Part shown: in pieces, positions 11,462 through 23,027 of the stretch
Numbering within the stretch: position 1 is the stretch's first letter
Layout of the letters: every line of letters begins with the position of its first letter
From: Plantago major
Lineage: Eukaryota; Streptophyta; Magnoliopsida; Lamiales; Plantaginaceae
Reading direction: 5' to 3'
DNA: 64,000 bases
NCBI GenBank assembly: GCA_026545765.1
Contig: CM048842.1
Location: 1,483,501-1,547,500, forward strand
Program-made: the position numbers and the translations under genes
Notes under the pieces: generated by a model
Database searches by the model: none
Told to the model about the DNA's origin: nothing
Seen by the model: the letters and a program-made list of their open reading frames with translations, nothing else

Positions 11462-12091
11462 GGTCTGTTTACCACTAGCTTTTCAGCTCCATTAGCTTTT
11501 TTTTTTACCATTGACTAGTAAAAAGTTTGTTACGTGAACGCGCAGCTTTTTAAATCAGCTAGCTGGTTGAAGAAGCTACCCAGGTTAACTTTTTTTTTAA
11601 AAAAAAAGCTACTTGTTATCTTTTTATTCCGAAAATATCTCTACTCAGATTTAATATGGGAAAATGATGATCTAGCTTAGTTACTTTTCTCAATAAACGA
11701 CTTATATTTTATATTTGTTGGAACCTTTGTTATATATTTTGTGTACTTGTTTGCAACTTGCATAAGTTATTAATTTTTTTTCCGTATTAAGTTAGAATGT
11801 TCAACGGATATTTATTTTCAACTTTTAATAATTTTCAATGATATTATTAAAGTGTCAGTGAAAAGTACATTGAATATATATTAAAATAATTAGACAAAAA
11901 TATGATGTACTATTATTTAGAAAAATAAGAGTAATGCCCTTTTATGTCATTTTATAAAATACCAACTAGCTTATCAGCTAATTTGCTAAACACCTACATT
12001 AAAATTAACTAGATTTTCAGCTAGTTAATCAGCTACTTATTCAGCCACCAGCTAGTTAATCAGCTACCAGCTAGCTTTGTTAAACAGGGAC
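11462..12091. mobile_element. Harbinger/Tourist-like MITE
   Basis: The left end GGTCTGTTTACCA faces a right end that reads GTCCCTGTTTAACA in reverse. TAA flanks both sides (11459-11461 and 12092-12094), the PIF/Harbinger target duplication. Subterminal regions are rich in AGCTAGCT and AGCTGATT phrases. There is no transposase, so it is nonautonomous. It lies 126 bp after the dioxygenase stop codon. Confidence 0.7.
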
Positions 12092-12094
12092 TAA

Positions 12095-12503
12095 TACTAA
12101 TGTTAAAGTTGTGTTTAGTACTCCATTATCTGAGTTGCATTACTTGCATATACTACTACCCCGCCTTGTTTCAAATTACAAATTTTTAGTTGGTCTCAAT
12201 AAATTATAGTAGGAAGAAAAAGTGACATATTAAGTTTGATAATTTATGCAAAGTGCCCATTAGAGTTGCAATAATCTAGAGTAATTTGCCCACATAATTC
12301 AGTTTTTGCTCAATTTAACATGTAAAGTCTAGATAATGCAATTTTTGTCAATTACAAAGTCAAAATATATCAAATTTGAAGTTTTAGGTAGGCTGATACA
12401 ACACAAACAAAATTTCTCCCAACTCTGAAGTTCTTATATAAAGATTTTCGGAGTAAAAATGTGCAACTTTGATATAAATATTATTTTCAATCTATTTAAA
12501 CTC
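12095..12503. other. FdC1 upstream region
   Basis: AT-rich DNA between the MITE and the ferredoxin gene. Weak Stowaway-like phrases occur near 12155-12215, but no element could be delimited. Confidence 0.35.
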
Positions 12504-12510
12504 TATAAAA
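12504..12510 (+). promoter_or_regulatory. probable TATA box of FdC1
   Basis: TATAAAA lies 141 bp before the chosen ATG, predicting transcription start near 12535 and a leader of about 110 nt. This also rules out the upstream non-ATG extension of the open frame. Confidence 0.5.
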
Positions 12511-12644
12511 CCTAACTTGAAATTTTGAGCGTTATCACAGAAATAAAAGTAGAAAATGCAAATGAGAAAACACACCTTATCCTATCTAGAAACACCCACC
12601 ATACATCACCATCCATTTGCTTCGTTCCTCACCAAAACACAAAA

Positions 12645-13076
12645 ATGGCACTACTACACACTCCAACTCTCCACTTCACCACCAGCACCTCCATCTCCCT
12701 GAAACCCCTAATCCACCTCCACCCGAAAACACCCCTCCGCCACACCCGAATCTCACCCGTCAACGCATACAAAGTAACAATCGAACACTCCGGCAAAATG
12801 ACCGAGCTCGAAGTCGAACCGGACGAGACGATACTCACGAAGGCGCTAGAGAGCGGCCTCGACGTGCCATACGACTGCAATTTGGGCGTGTGCATGACGT
12901 GTCCGGCGAAGCTGGTGGAAGGGAAGGTGGATCAGAGCGACGGGATGCTGAGCGACGATGTGATCGAGAGAGGGTATGCGCTCATGTGTGCGTCTTATCC
13001 GAGATCGGACTGTCGTGTTAAGATTATTCCTGAAGAGGAGTTGCTTTCTCTGCAACTGGCCACTGCGGATGATTGA
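12645..13076 (+). CDS. FdC1: plastid ferredoxin with C-terminal extension (FdC1-like)
   Basis: A single exon encodes 143 residues. Residues 1-39 are rich in Thr, Ser, His and Pro with no acids, like a chloroplast transit peptide. The 2Fe-2S ligands are in DCNLGVCMTCPAKL (Cys-x4-Cys-x2-Cys) and a fourth Cys about 30 residues later in YALMCASYP. The C-terminal tail EEELLSLQLATADD is the extension that marks the FdC1 class. FdC1 proteins are low-abundance stromal ferredoxins that take electrons from photosystem I but serve partners other than FNR. The ATG at 12645 is the first in a sensible leader; the open frame extends upstream only without ATG. Loss of introns is normal for this gene. Confidence 0.93.
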   Translation: MALLHTPTLHFTTSTSISLKPLIHLHPKTPLRHTRISPVNAYKVTIEHSGKMTELEVEPDETILTKALESGLDVPYDCNLGVCMTCPAKLVEGKVDQSDGMLSDDVIERGYALMCASYPRSDCRVKIIPEEELLSLQLATADD

Positions 13077-14610
13077 TCAATTAACCATCAGTGGCGAGGC
13101 CAGAAGCAAAATTCAGCGGGTCGAAATTTTATACAATATGATTTCATCTTTCGAGCTGCTCTTTTTTTACATCTGTTTAATGAAGCAGTATTTTTGTTTC
13201 CTGATATTTTTTTCACCTGACTGCTCTCATGCAAATTACTGTAGTGGGTTAATATACTTGGGATTTACTCATTTACGGACTTGTCATTGACTTATCACTT
13301 TATTTTGGTCAAATATAAGGTGACGACTGACAGTTAGGTCGCGGTTTATGGATTTGGAACATGTGAAAGAGATGGTGAAAAGTTACTGCCATTGACTTGA
13401 TTGATCTTCATGGTTTTGCTTGCTCTGTTTTGGTTTTGTTATTAGCTTTCTGACTGCCCACGAAAACATCAAGCAGTATAGTAATGCAACACGTTGAGTT
13501 TGTTGAAGTGAAGGTGTTCTGTTTTAGTCCAACTGGAAATGCATTATTGCAAACCTTTGCATACGATTGTCAACAGGAGAAACTGTATTGATGACAAAGA
13601 AATGGTTTACAGATGAGGAAAACTCAGAAATTGATGGAGCAGGTTCCGCCACTTTCGAGTTAGTTAAATACTTAAATAGGTCATGGGAAATAGAACTGAT
13701 ACGATGTAGTATGTCAGTGTCGGATTTACTGTAAATAAGATCGAACCGAATAAAGAGGAGATCAAGTCCAAGATAAAGCCTATCAGGTCAAGACTATAGT
13801 TGGAGAGAACTCGGATATACAATACTTTACAGCACCAACGCCGATCTGCCAGAACGATACATCCCTTCCCCGACCAACCAAAATAGGAAAACCTTAACCT
13901 AGACTAAGTATACAATTTGTACAGTGTCGTGGATGACACTAGCGAAATTTTAAAAATGTCATAGATCCCGGTCTAGTAATACTAATTTAGTAAGTTCCCC
14001 CGCAATAGGTAGCAGATTAACACTACATCAGAAGAGGTAAAGCAAACAGAACAGATAAAAATAACCAGAGAAACCCAGAGGCAAAGGAATTTACCTCTAA
14101 TAAATCATTCATGAATCATTCTAATAATAATCATCAGTCATCACTCTAATCCAATTTTCAACTACAAACTTCCATGGAGACCATCCATAGAGAACACACC
14201 GGATCACATCACATACTTAACTACGAATACCACATGTGTAACTTCAAATATCAAAGTGCATTTCTAAACACGTGATTGTTTGTGATCCCGTATCTCCTAC
14301 AGATATCCCACAAAAGCTGCCCATTTTGAACAGATAAAATTTCCAGGCCAGCAGTAAACTAAATTAACAACACTATTCATCATCATCTCCTTCCCCTCCA
14401 CTAATACCAACACCCTAATCCAAAATCAACTACTAAAACCAGCAATCATCATCAAGTACATTTCTAAACATACGATGTTTATACCTAAAGATGAGATGTT
14501 AGTAATTAAATATGCGATGTTGATCCGTCTAAACAAGATACTGCCAAATGATATCATCTTCCTCCTCTCTCTAATCACAATGCCAAAATCCAAAATCACC
14601 ATCATCATCA
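13077..14610. other. intergenic region between convergent FdC1 and SKP1-like genes
   Basis: It holds the 3' flanks of both genes. I see no other gene, RNA or clear repeat. The stretch 14380-14610 is A/C-rich on the plus strand and probably includes the SKP1-like 3' UTR. Confidence 0.5.
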
Positions 14611-15135
14611 TCAATCAGAGAACTCAAAGGCCCAAGCATTCTCACTCCTCACCGCCTGCTCCTCCTCCTCCGTAAAATCACACTCGACACCGAAAATCTC
14701 CCTCACCTGCTCCGGCATCAAGTCCTTGATCGTCTCCGCCACAGTCTGACACGCCAGATCCAGAAGCTCCTTAATCTCCAGGTAATTCGCCGCACGTATC
14801 ACCTCAAACAGCTTCCCGTTGTCAAACGCCTTCACCTCGGCCCGATCCTCCTCCTTAATCTCAGCCGAATCGGCGTGCCGGTTGCAGAATCCGATCACGA
14901 TCTCGAGGATCTCGGCGTACACGTTCGGTAAGGGGATCACATTTCCGGCGCAGTTGTCGTCAATGATTCGCTTCAGGAGGTGGGAGACCGTGGCGGCTTT
15001 CTGTTCCACCTCGAAGGTTACGCCGTCGGAGCTCAGGAGTGAGATTGTGGTGGTGGTGGTGGTGGTGGATTTGGAGGAGGATGGGCTGGTGAGGGTGAGC
15101 TGGTCGATTAGAGTGGTGGCTTCTTCAGACGACAT
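14611..15135 (-). CDS. SKP1-like protein (SCF ubiquitin-ligase adaptor)
   Basis: A single-exon frame of 174 residues. After a low-complexity Ser/Thr leader (residues 1-30) comes the Skp1 POZ fold from ISLLSSDGVTFEVEQKAATV to about residue 95 (NVIPLPNV). The C-terminal Skp1 domain runs from LFEVIRAANYLEIKELLDLA to the end (VREIFGVECDFTEEEE, ENAWAFE). These proteins bridge CUL1 to F-box proteins. The final WAFE matches the usual SKP1/ASK ending, with FSD added. Many plants carry large families of divergent SKP1-like genes, and the long Thr-rich leader suggests one of those rather than the housekeeping copy. A second, diverged relative lies at 22247-22756. Confidence 0.92.
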   Translation of the reverse strand: MSSEEATTLIDQLTLTSPSSSKSTTTTTTTISLLSSDGVTFEVEQKAATVSHLLKRIIDDNCAGNVIPLPNVYAEILEIVIGFCNRHADSAEIKEEDRAEVKAFDNGKLFEVIRAANYLEIKELLDLACQTVAETIKDLMPEQVREIFGVECDFTEEEEQAVRSENAWAFEFSD

Positions 15136-16621
15136 CGTTTTGTGAGTTTTGTGAGCTTTGTTTGGTTGACTGGTTTGGATTTGGGGATAGTGGTGGAGAT
15201 CGAATTGAAGAAGAAAGGGTTTATCACTGTGTTTTCACTTCTAGCTATTTATGGATATTTATTAGCCTCATTTTCTATGTTTTTTTTTTTTTCTTATAGA
15301 AAGTATAAATCCATTTTTTTTTTTTTGTACGTTAAATCGTGACTGTTTCGATTTTGACAAGTAAAGTAAGTTCGTTTAAGATCGAGTTGTACTGTGAATA
15401 ATTTTTACGAATACACTTTGTTGAAGTACATTTTTTTAGAAGTGACATTTCGATTCTAAATTGAGAAATTGGAAATGGAGAAAAATATTCGTCTAGGATC
15501 TCATAGCAATATCAATGGTGCATTGCAAAGAGCATTGGATGGCTCGAACACTCCAAAGGGATGTTAGGAGGTGGACTCTCGCACTTAGAGGTTTAGAAGA
15601 ATGAAAACTGGATAATTCTGAAAAGACAGGTCTCGACGTGGCGAGGTTAACCCAAAGTGCACTTGCGACATAACATAAAGTTTGAGGTTCTTTGCTCATG
15701 GGCAAGCTTTTCAAAACCTTATATAGGAGTAGCAGAGGAAATCTTCAAATTTTGCTCATCGATCCAATGCATGCCTAACAACACAAAAGAATCATTGATC
15801 GAGGTCCAACCATTTTAATGGGTGGTCACGGATGGACTAGTCTTGAGATCATTTGTTGGAATCACAAATCAACACATGTATTTTTCAGTGTACTTTGTCT
15901 CCATCTGTACACTCATATACCTTATTAAATATAATGCAAACCATATGTAATTCTATATTATAATTAACTTTCAAACATTGCAAAAATCATAAATTCAAGA
16001 TTACTCCTATTTGCACAAAAGTCATACTTCTTTTTATTTTACTTACTATTTGAATGCTTATTTTTACTTTTGTTATAGTTTCTTTTTTAATTTTACTTTA
16101 TTGTTTTAACTTTTTTCAGTTTTTATGAACGTTTGCATCGCAAACTACAACCCCGTTAATGGATCGGAGTACTAAATTTGCATGAAATTCCCTACACAAT
16201 GACCCCCACGACATCGCACAATTGTAGGTCACTTGGTGTTAATATAAGATTGTCAAGGGTTTTGTGCAACATTTCTAAACAATTCGGTTGATTCGTAGAC
16301 TTTTCATAGTTTAGATGTTTTGTACTTATTCGGAAGATTGGAGGGGATTTCGTTCAATTTACTTTTACAAGCTACAATCTCACGAAAAACCACTAGCAAT
16401 TGCAGTGGTTAAGAAGAATTGTCACAAACCATTAAACCACAATCTGTAAATTCTAGGATAAGATTTGTAACGAATTAGCATAAGAACAATTGATATTCCA
16501 TTTTTGCAGGAGAACAAAGAGGAAACCATGAAACCCTTGTACAAATTATAATAAGACCCTATCATAAGGACGAATTAATATAACCATAAGTTATCAATTA
16601 GTGAAGCATAATCAATGTGAA
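15136..16621. other. SKP1-like promoter and intergenic DNA
   Basis: A TATA-like CATAAATAG on the minus strand near 15244-15252 is about 110 bp upstream of the ATG at 15135. Beyond it the DNA is AT-rich. A 73-codon minus frame at 15493-15714 has no recognisable domain. Nothing else is supported. Confidence 0.4.
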
Positions 16622-17639
16622 TCTATATATTATTAAAAGCTCAGTTTCTATTCAAGTCATTTTGTATAAAACTGAAGCCAAGATTGAATGAGGTAATTAA
16701 TAACAATTTTGATTTATTTTTTTTCTAAATTCATCAAAGAAAATACATGTAAGGAAAGAGATTGAATGAAGCCAATATTTCCATTATTTCCGTATCAATA
16801 TTTAATTAGATTTATTCAGTCAACAAGCCAAATATGGTACCAAATCAATCGTGTTTGTGTCAATTCAACAATGCAAAAAATAGACGGACCTAAAATAATT
16901 CAACTAAAATAGAACAGTTTAGCTGTCAAAGGGAATTCATTAATTAACACACACACTGTCTCTATCTCTTATTTGATTATTTCCAGCCATAATCTAGCTC
17001 TTGATATCGCCGCCTCTTTCTATTCCCTCCACCGCACAGCCCCTCCGCCCCGCCACCGCAAAACCGCTCATCCGCGCATGCAGCATCATATGCTTCTCTC
17101 CGCCTTCTTCATCCTCGACTAACCATATATTCATTCAAAGAAGTGATTGCATAATTTGCATTGCTCCATTTGTTCAAATTGATTCATGAATTTTGGAAAT
17201 TATGAACTCATTGTCGAGTTTAGGGTCGTCAACAGGTAAACTTGGATAAAAACTCAATTAGTATTTGCATTTGAATTGTTAAGCATGTAGGTGAAATAGT
17301 TCTAGAAATAAGCATGTGTTATGTGTCATCTATGCTTATCTAATTGATGGATTTGTTCAGCTAATGTTGATTTTGTCAATTAGGCAATTTAGGAGTTTGT
17401 TGGTGTCATAGAGGCCATTTTGATTGCAAGAGTTGTTTGTGGCTATTTCTTTGGAATTCGATGATCCTGTCAGAGGTTAGTCACTCCTGGGATTGTACTT
17501 ATTCTTCTTATATTAGCAGTTTACTTACAATGTTCTGTAGTTTGTTTTATACAATTTGGATTCGCCATCTCGATTTCTTCTTCAAGGCTCTAGCCCTTTA
17601 TTATTTTTATAAACTGAAATGTATTTATCGGTTTTGAAT

Positions 17640-19596
17640 TTATTGAAGAAAGATATCGAGGAGAAAGTTCAGATTGAGGACAGAATGTCTCTATCGGGAA
17701 ATCTCAATGATGTTTTGCAAGGTGATGATAATTTAATTGTTATTATATGTATATATAGTTTATATATCCTTTAAAGTCTGGAATTAATAAATTTAATTGT
17801 ATTGTTCTGAATTGTGTAGAGGGAATGTCGATCTAGACGGAGTTGAGAAGCTAATAAGTAGCTTCACGGCATGAAATTGACCTCGAAGATAAGAGGTTTG
17901 CACAACTTAATTGTTGGTGATCGTGTTTATGTGTGTGTAATTTAGGTGATTGGTGGAAAGTCTAATGTAATTTTTCTTGGTTGTGTGCTCAATTAGGTGA
18001 ACTCCAGCCTCCAGCTCTTCAAGTAGATAGTAGTAGACCTACGGTATTTTGGCTTCATCGACATGTTGTTAACAAGTATGTACTTCCTCCGTCCCGTACC
18101 ATGTTACGCATTTTAACTTTTTTTTGTTAACCGTTTTCAACTTTGACTACGAATAAATCTTAAACGGTAAATGTAAAATCTTCAATTAAATTATATTATA
18201 ATACTTTAAGGATTAAAGTTTCATAATATAATTTAATTGAACATTTTACATTTGCGGTTTAAGATTAATTTGTAGTTAAAGTTGGACACTGTTGACTGGA
18301 AAAATTCAAAGTGGGTAACATGGGACGGGACAGAGGAAGTAGTACTCATTTCTATGTCGTTCATTGTTATCCTATTTATACTGGATTATAAATATTATGA
18401 TAGATTCTCAACAGCCATTTCAAATTTGTGTTTATTTGTTTTGGTCATATTAAGTTTTACTAATTAGAGTTACGGGTTTCTTAAGAAATTAGATATTTAT
18501 TTTTTGCTAATAATTTGAGATGTTCCAATAATCCAATGCTTGATAAAACTCAGTTTGAGTTTAAAATCTCAACTCAAGTTAATAACCAAAAACACCAATA
18601 TGACTTGACTTCAATTTGTATGAGTTCATATATTTGTCATTTTTAATTGTCCCACACCCAATAAATGATAAAAAAATCTTCCAGAATCCAGAGAAGAGTA
18701 GGGATTGTGCCATGTCGCCTATGATTAATACTCCAGCTCTTAAGCTTTACGGAAAGTGAGGTAATAGTTTAATTTAATATGACCTGCCAATTCTAGCAAG
18801 ACGCATAATTTCTTTGAGTGTAAAATTGTAAATGATCATGTTGTAACTAAAAAAGTACTAATATTCTATTCCACACCAATTCTAGCAAGACACATAGTTT
18901 GTTTGTGATTATATATTTTACTATATTCTTTCATCTTATCATTTTACAGCTGGGAGAATTGGCTTTGGAAGCCTTTTGTCTCTTGGGCATTCTTTTGGGA
19001 AAACCGACAGAATTTACATGAAAGGTCTTGGTGGACGGGGATAGGTTGAGGTGGTCGTCTCAGGGGTTCTGGGTAAGTTCAAGTTGCTAGCAATCTTGAG
19101 TTATTGTAGTTAATATTGTTCAGTATATTAGTACGATAACAAAACTACAAATAACTTTATTCCGGGGTATACCAAGGTTCAATCTTAGTTCAAATCTCCT
19201 CAACAGTCATTCCTAATTCACATCTTTGTTGATGCGTTTTTATACATAAAATGACCATTTTCCGTGGGGTTTATTTGCATATGCTTCTATTTTATTTATT
19301 TGAAGGAAATCATGGTGCTTTTATGCAGAACTCATGCCTTAAATTCAACTTTGTTTACCATTGTGTCAGATCAAAGCAAGGTGGACCCAGGTCCTCACTC
19401 ACCTATTCAGATACCGAAGAAAGGACTTGGTTTAGGAACTATTGTCCGGAATGCTGCATCTTCATTCACAGCAAAACAAGCTTACGCAACTGCTTCATCT
19501 TAACGACCTTCTGAAGGGGAGATGCTACCCCTCAAATGCTGCTTAATGGCCATATCGTTTCTATGGGAATACATTTCCCAGGATCTTTTGTTCAAG
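17640..19596 (+). pseudogene. fragments of an unidentified multi-exon host gene
   Basis: Several short stretches look like exons with proper borders: 17660-17720 (VQIEDRMSLSGNLNDVLQ then GT), 17820-17907, 18000-18078 (ELQPPALQVDSSRPTVFWLH), 18950-19072 and 19315-19596 (DPGPHSPIQIPKKGLGLGTI, then EGEMLPLKCCLMAISFLWEY up to a GT at 19597). Stops break the frame between and within them, for example after AKQAYATASS near 19501. I do not recognise the parent gene. The pattern fits a captured and decayed gene inside the Helitron-like block. Confidence 0.4.
18083..18339. mobile_element. Stowaway-like MITE
   Basis: CTTCCTCCGTCCCGTACCAT at the left mirrors ATGGGACGGGACAGAGGAAG at the right, and TA flanks both ends. 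Inner halves are also inverted (TAAACGGTAAATGT / ACATTTGCGGTTTA), so the whole element folds on itself. Confidence 0.85.
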
Positions 19597-19599
19597 GTG

Positions 19600-20160
19600 A
19601 GATCTACTGATATATTACTTTTCTTTTCTCAAGTTCAAGGTACTGGCAAGTGGCATTAATAGCTTTATGCTTGATCTTTTGAATGTGATGGTTTGTAGTA
19701 TTTGGTTTGCTTTTTGATTGAAAAAGTAATAACAAGAAAAGTTCATATGCTGGAGAAGTGGGGAGTAAAGTGAACATGTAAGAGTTGAGCTATGCATGCA
19801 AGTGGAATTACAGTTTTATTGTTGATAGTAAAAGAGATGTTGATGTTCAATTGTAAATAACATGTATCATGGGTACCTGTTATATTTTTGAATTAGCAGT
19901 TTGTTTCAATGTATGATAAAGTGTTGTTCCTTACTCTATCCGTATTACATAACTTCGTCATTTTTCATTTTTAGCTATCAAAATTCTTACACTACCAAAA
20001 TAGATAGTATCCACTTATAGAAAATAATTAAAAATCCTAAAGGTAATCAATTCAATTGGTTAGATTAAGGGTTATTTTTTAGCTGATTGAGAGTAGTTAG
20101 CTAAGGGTGTATATTTAATATATATACTGGAATAAAAAAGATAAATTAAATGATATTATA
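19600..20160. other. non-coding DNA in the Helitron-like block
   Basis: Intron-like and AT-rich sequence with no supported feature. Confidence 0.4.
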
Positions 20161-20179
20161 AAAGTACTATTAAATGTCA

Positions 20180-20990
20180 AAATACTTTAAGAATGTAATA
20201 ATTCCATTTGAGAACTCAATTCGAATGGCGAACAAACACTGATGATTGTATAGTTACAATTTAAAAACTATATTCAAATATTAAATCACACTATAAATGA
20301 AAAATGCTCTAAGAAATAGATACTTTAACTCAAGGACCGAAATTCATGGGGGTAAACTTACGAATTAGGTAATACCAATTCGTTAAGTCTATTCGAATGG
20401 TGAACTCAAGTCTAATAATGTGATAATTTCGACTGAATACTCAATTTGAAGAGCAAACCATAATATGTCATGATTATAACCTACAAGGTACTATATTGAA
20501 AGGGTAAATCCCACTGGATGGAAAATAATCTTAGGGTGGGATAATTCCAACTTGATGTATAAATTTAAAGAGTGAACAACTCTAGAAATGGGATAAATTC
20601 ATCTTGCAAATTAAATTAGAACTTCAAACTACACTACTTCATAAATCAATATAAGAATTAGATAATTCCCAGTTATAAACTTTATTCAATGGATATACCA
20701 ATTCTAAGAATGTGAAATTTTCATGGAAATTCAATTCAAATGGGTAGCCAACACTAAGAATGGGATAATCGAAACTTGAGAAATAAATTCAAAACTTAGA
20801 CCAACTACATGAATGAAATAATTCAGACTCGAAAATCCAAGGGTAAGATAACTCGAACTTGGGAACTATACCTGAAAGGTAAATGAACTCTACGAATGGA
20901 ATAATTTCACCTAAAAACCCCATTAGGAGGGTAAACTCAACTCCATATGGATGAGATAGTTCCAACTTGAAAACTCAATATCGATACTAA
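20180..20990 (+). repeat. highly decayed tandem array, period about 60 bp
   Basis: Variants of AAGAATGGGATAATTCCAAC followed by TTGAAAACTCAATTCGAATG recur at about 20186, 20413, 20529, 20590, 20650, 20713, 20757, 20812, 20896 and 20953. Spacing is near 60 bp where best kept. Units differ strongly, so the array is old. Confidence 0.65.
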
Positions 20991-21249
20991 TAAATATAAC
21001 AACACCTACCCGTTTACAATTAAACCTACCCATGTGCAAATCATTTATCGTTTCTCTATGTCTCCCATATACAATTTTTGCACTTTGATACATATACGTG
21101 TACCATCAAACTTAGTTAGAAAAAAATATATACAATAAGATATTAAATTTCACATTATATGTGTATAACTGATAAACAATTTACGGATATACTCGAACCT
21201 GTTCCATATGTCTTCTTTCAATAAACACTAAATGTTATAAGATTGGATG

Positions 21250-22112
21250 AAGGAGTACTGACTGACACTATGACCAACGTTGTTCACATAAATTTGACTA
21301 CCTTATTTTCTCTATTATATTTTATCTTCCTCTTTCTATTTATTATGAAAAGTAAACTATACTGTGACATTGCCACATGTTCTTCTCTCTACTTTCTTGA
21401 TCCACAACGGGCGTGGGAGGATCTGATACTCCTAGGTGGGGAAACTCTCTTTAATCTTATCTCTACTTTATTGATCTCCATAACGAGTCGGGGAGGGGGG
21501 GGGGGGGGGGATCAATGATACTTTCTAGGCGGGAAAATTTCTTCGCTCTTCTATGTACTTTCTTTATCTCTGTGACGGGTGGGGGTCCGCATGTACTCTC
21601 TAGGCGGGGAAACTCTTCTATCTTCTCTCTCTACTTTCTTCTTCCATGACGCCGGGGGGGGGATACATTTTTTCTTTGGTGGGGTGACGCATATACTGCC
21701 GCGGGGTTGTTGGGAACTGGTTTATTGGAAAAAACAACATGTTAAATATGTTTGTATAATATTTTTTCTGTGTGTGTTGGGGTGACCACATATCACTGCG
21801 GGACAACCCTACTGATTGTGTTGTATACATTTGTATTTTTTTATTTCGTTTCAGGGATAATATATTTTTTTAAATAATTGTATAATTTACTTATTAACAG
21901 GTCCGGTACGGTAGGACCCTTTTTTACATTTTTCTATAGTTAACATAAATACCCTATGATAATATCAGATGAATAAGAACTACTGACCAACACCACGATC
22001 AACGTTGTTCCCATAAATTTGACTACCTCATTTTTTTCAAAAAATTTATTTTATCATCCACTTTTAATTTATTATTAAAAATAAACTATACCGTGGCATC
22101 GTCACGGGTTAG
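21250..22112 (+). repeat. two direct copies of a 120-bp segment flanking the G-rich array
   Basis: The segment CAACGTTGTTC(A/C)CATAAATTTGACTACC...AAACTATAC(T/C)GTG occurs at about 21250-21375 and again at 21975-22105, on either side of the G-rich array. Both copies end at the potential stem-loop used as the Helitron 3' candidate. Confidence 0.6.
21385..21680 (+). repeat. four-unit repeat of about 75-90 bp with G runs
   Basis: Each unit has CTCTCTACTTTCTT, then GA(C/T)CTCC..GACGGG with a run of G (up to 17 at 21492-21510), then TCTAGGCGGGGAAACTCT. G-run length varies between units. Confidence 0.7.
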
Positions 22113-22246
22113 TACTATTTATATAAATAAAGCAGTTTTTATCATTAACAGAGTAAAAATGCAATTACAGTTCGTATAAAGACACATTTATTTGGTAATT
22201 AACAAAAGCGACTCCCTTTTTTATATCAGTTCCCATAATCATGCAC

Positions 22247-22756
22247 TTACTTTTCACCACCTTTGTTGTTCAATTCCTCATAGATCCAAGCATTCTCATT
22301 GTGAATCTTCTTCTCCTCCTCTTCACTAAAATCATTCTCAATGCCGAAAATCTTACGAATTCTCTCCGGTGACTCATCCTTGATCATATTGGCTACAGTT
22401 TGGCAGCACAGATTCAACAACTCCTTCATATCTAGGTAATTCGCTGCAAGCATGAGATCGACCAAGGTCCTCAAATCCACATCCACAAAATCCGCATCGA
22501 ATTTCTTCAACTCCTGGCAGTTCAGATCCTCGACCTCCTCCTTCTTCACGGTGTGGCGTTCACAGTACTTGATGACTTTGGTCAGGGTATTGGCATCGAC
22601 GTTGGGCAAGGGAATGACATCACCGGCCTGGTGGTGATCCAACATGTCCTTGAGCAACGAAGAAAGTACGATTGATTTTTCCTCCACCTCGAACTTCTTT
22701 CCGTCTTTACTCACCAGGATGATGATCCTCTTCTTCTCTTCGATTGGAGAAGACAT
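22247..22756 (-). CDS. SKP1-like protein, second diverged copy
   Basis: A single exon of 169 residues from the ATG at 22756 (MSSPIEEKK). The POZ part runs from IIILVSKDGKKFEVEEKSIV to DVIPLPNVDANTLTKVIKYC. The Skp1 part holds LMLAANYLDMKELLNLCCQT and IRKIFGIENDFSEEEE, ending NENAWIYEELNNKGGEK. The frame is open for 30 more codons upstream, but a minus-strand TATA (TATAAATAAA near 22871-22881) would start transcription at about the farther ATG (22846), so the inner ATG is preferred. The ending WIYEEL differs from the canonical WAFE. It is a divergent ASK-type adaptor of SCF ubiquitin ligases; the F-box partner is unknown. A MULE has inserted 272 bp upstream of its ATG. Confidence 0.88.
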   Translation of the reverse strand: MSSPIEEKKRIIILVSKDGKKFEVEEKSIVLSSLLKDMLDHHQAGDVIPLPNVDANTLTKVIKYCERHTVKKEEVEDLNCQELKKFDADFVDVDLRTLVDLMLAANYLDMKELLNLCCQTVANMIKDESPERIRKIFGIENDFSEEEEKKIHNENAWIYEELNNKGGEK

Positions 22757-22870
22757 CCTTTGGGTGATTTGGTTGGAAGAAATTTGGTGAAGAAGAATAT
22801 TTTGGAAGTGAGAATTTATAGAGCTCTTAAAGAACTGAAGTGACAATGTGTGGATTCGACATGGAGAGCC

Positions 22871-22881
22871 CTTTATTTATA
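22871..22881 (-). promoter_or_regulatory. TATA box of the second SKP1-like gene
   Basis: The minus strand reads CACTATAAATAAAGGGC about 115 bp upstream of the chosen ATG. It decides against the upstream in-frame ATG at 22846. Confidence 0.55.
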
Positions 22882-23018
22882 GTGTTTCAGGAGGATGATT
22901 TTCGTCAACTATTTTATTTTAGTTTCCGTTTCCCTTATTTTCTTTTTGACTTTTCCATTTTATAAAATTTATCTTTTACTTTCTCGGGGAATAAAAAAGA
23001 TAAATTAAATACTATTAC

Positions 23019-23027
23019 ACAATGAAG
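23019..23027. repeat. 9-bp target duplication, left copy (ACAATGAAG)
   Basis: Identical to 28492-28500. Together they bracket the 5.46-kb MULE; the match extends to 10 bp if the preceding C is counted. Confidence 0.9.

Larger units (their letters stand above)
16622..22112 (+). mobile_element. candidate Helitron-like block carrying gene fragments
   Basis: The left end, A|TCTATATATTATTAAAAGC, is a close match to plant Helitron 5' termini. At 22091-22107 CCGTG..CACGG can form a stem, followed by GTTAG|T, near the CTRR-plus-hairpin 3' form with one base off. Between them are exon-like fragments (17640-19600), two decayed tandem arrays and a Stowaway-like MITE. No Rep/helicase is present. The 5' end is the stronger evidence; the 3' end is uncertain, and an alternative related end lies near 21375. 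Confidence 0.4.

Noticed and set aside
12525-12644. N-terminal extension of FdC1 (40 residues upstream of MALLHTP)
   Set aside because: It begins at a TTG, has no ATG, and lies at or before the transcription start predicted from the TATA at 12504.
12617-13055. Other frames over FdC1 (134, 88 and 69 codons)
   Set aside because: Overlapping shadows of a well-supported ferredoxin gene.
15493-15714. 73-codon minus-strand frame
   Set aside because: No recognisable domain, no splice or promoter context, and not repeated elsewhere in the window.
22757-22846. Upstream ATG of the second SKP1-like gene
   Set aside because: It coincides with the transcription start predicted from the TATA near 22875, and the extra residues do not resemble SKP1.
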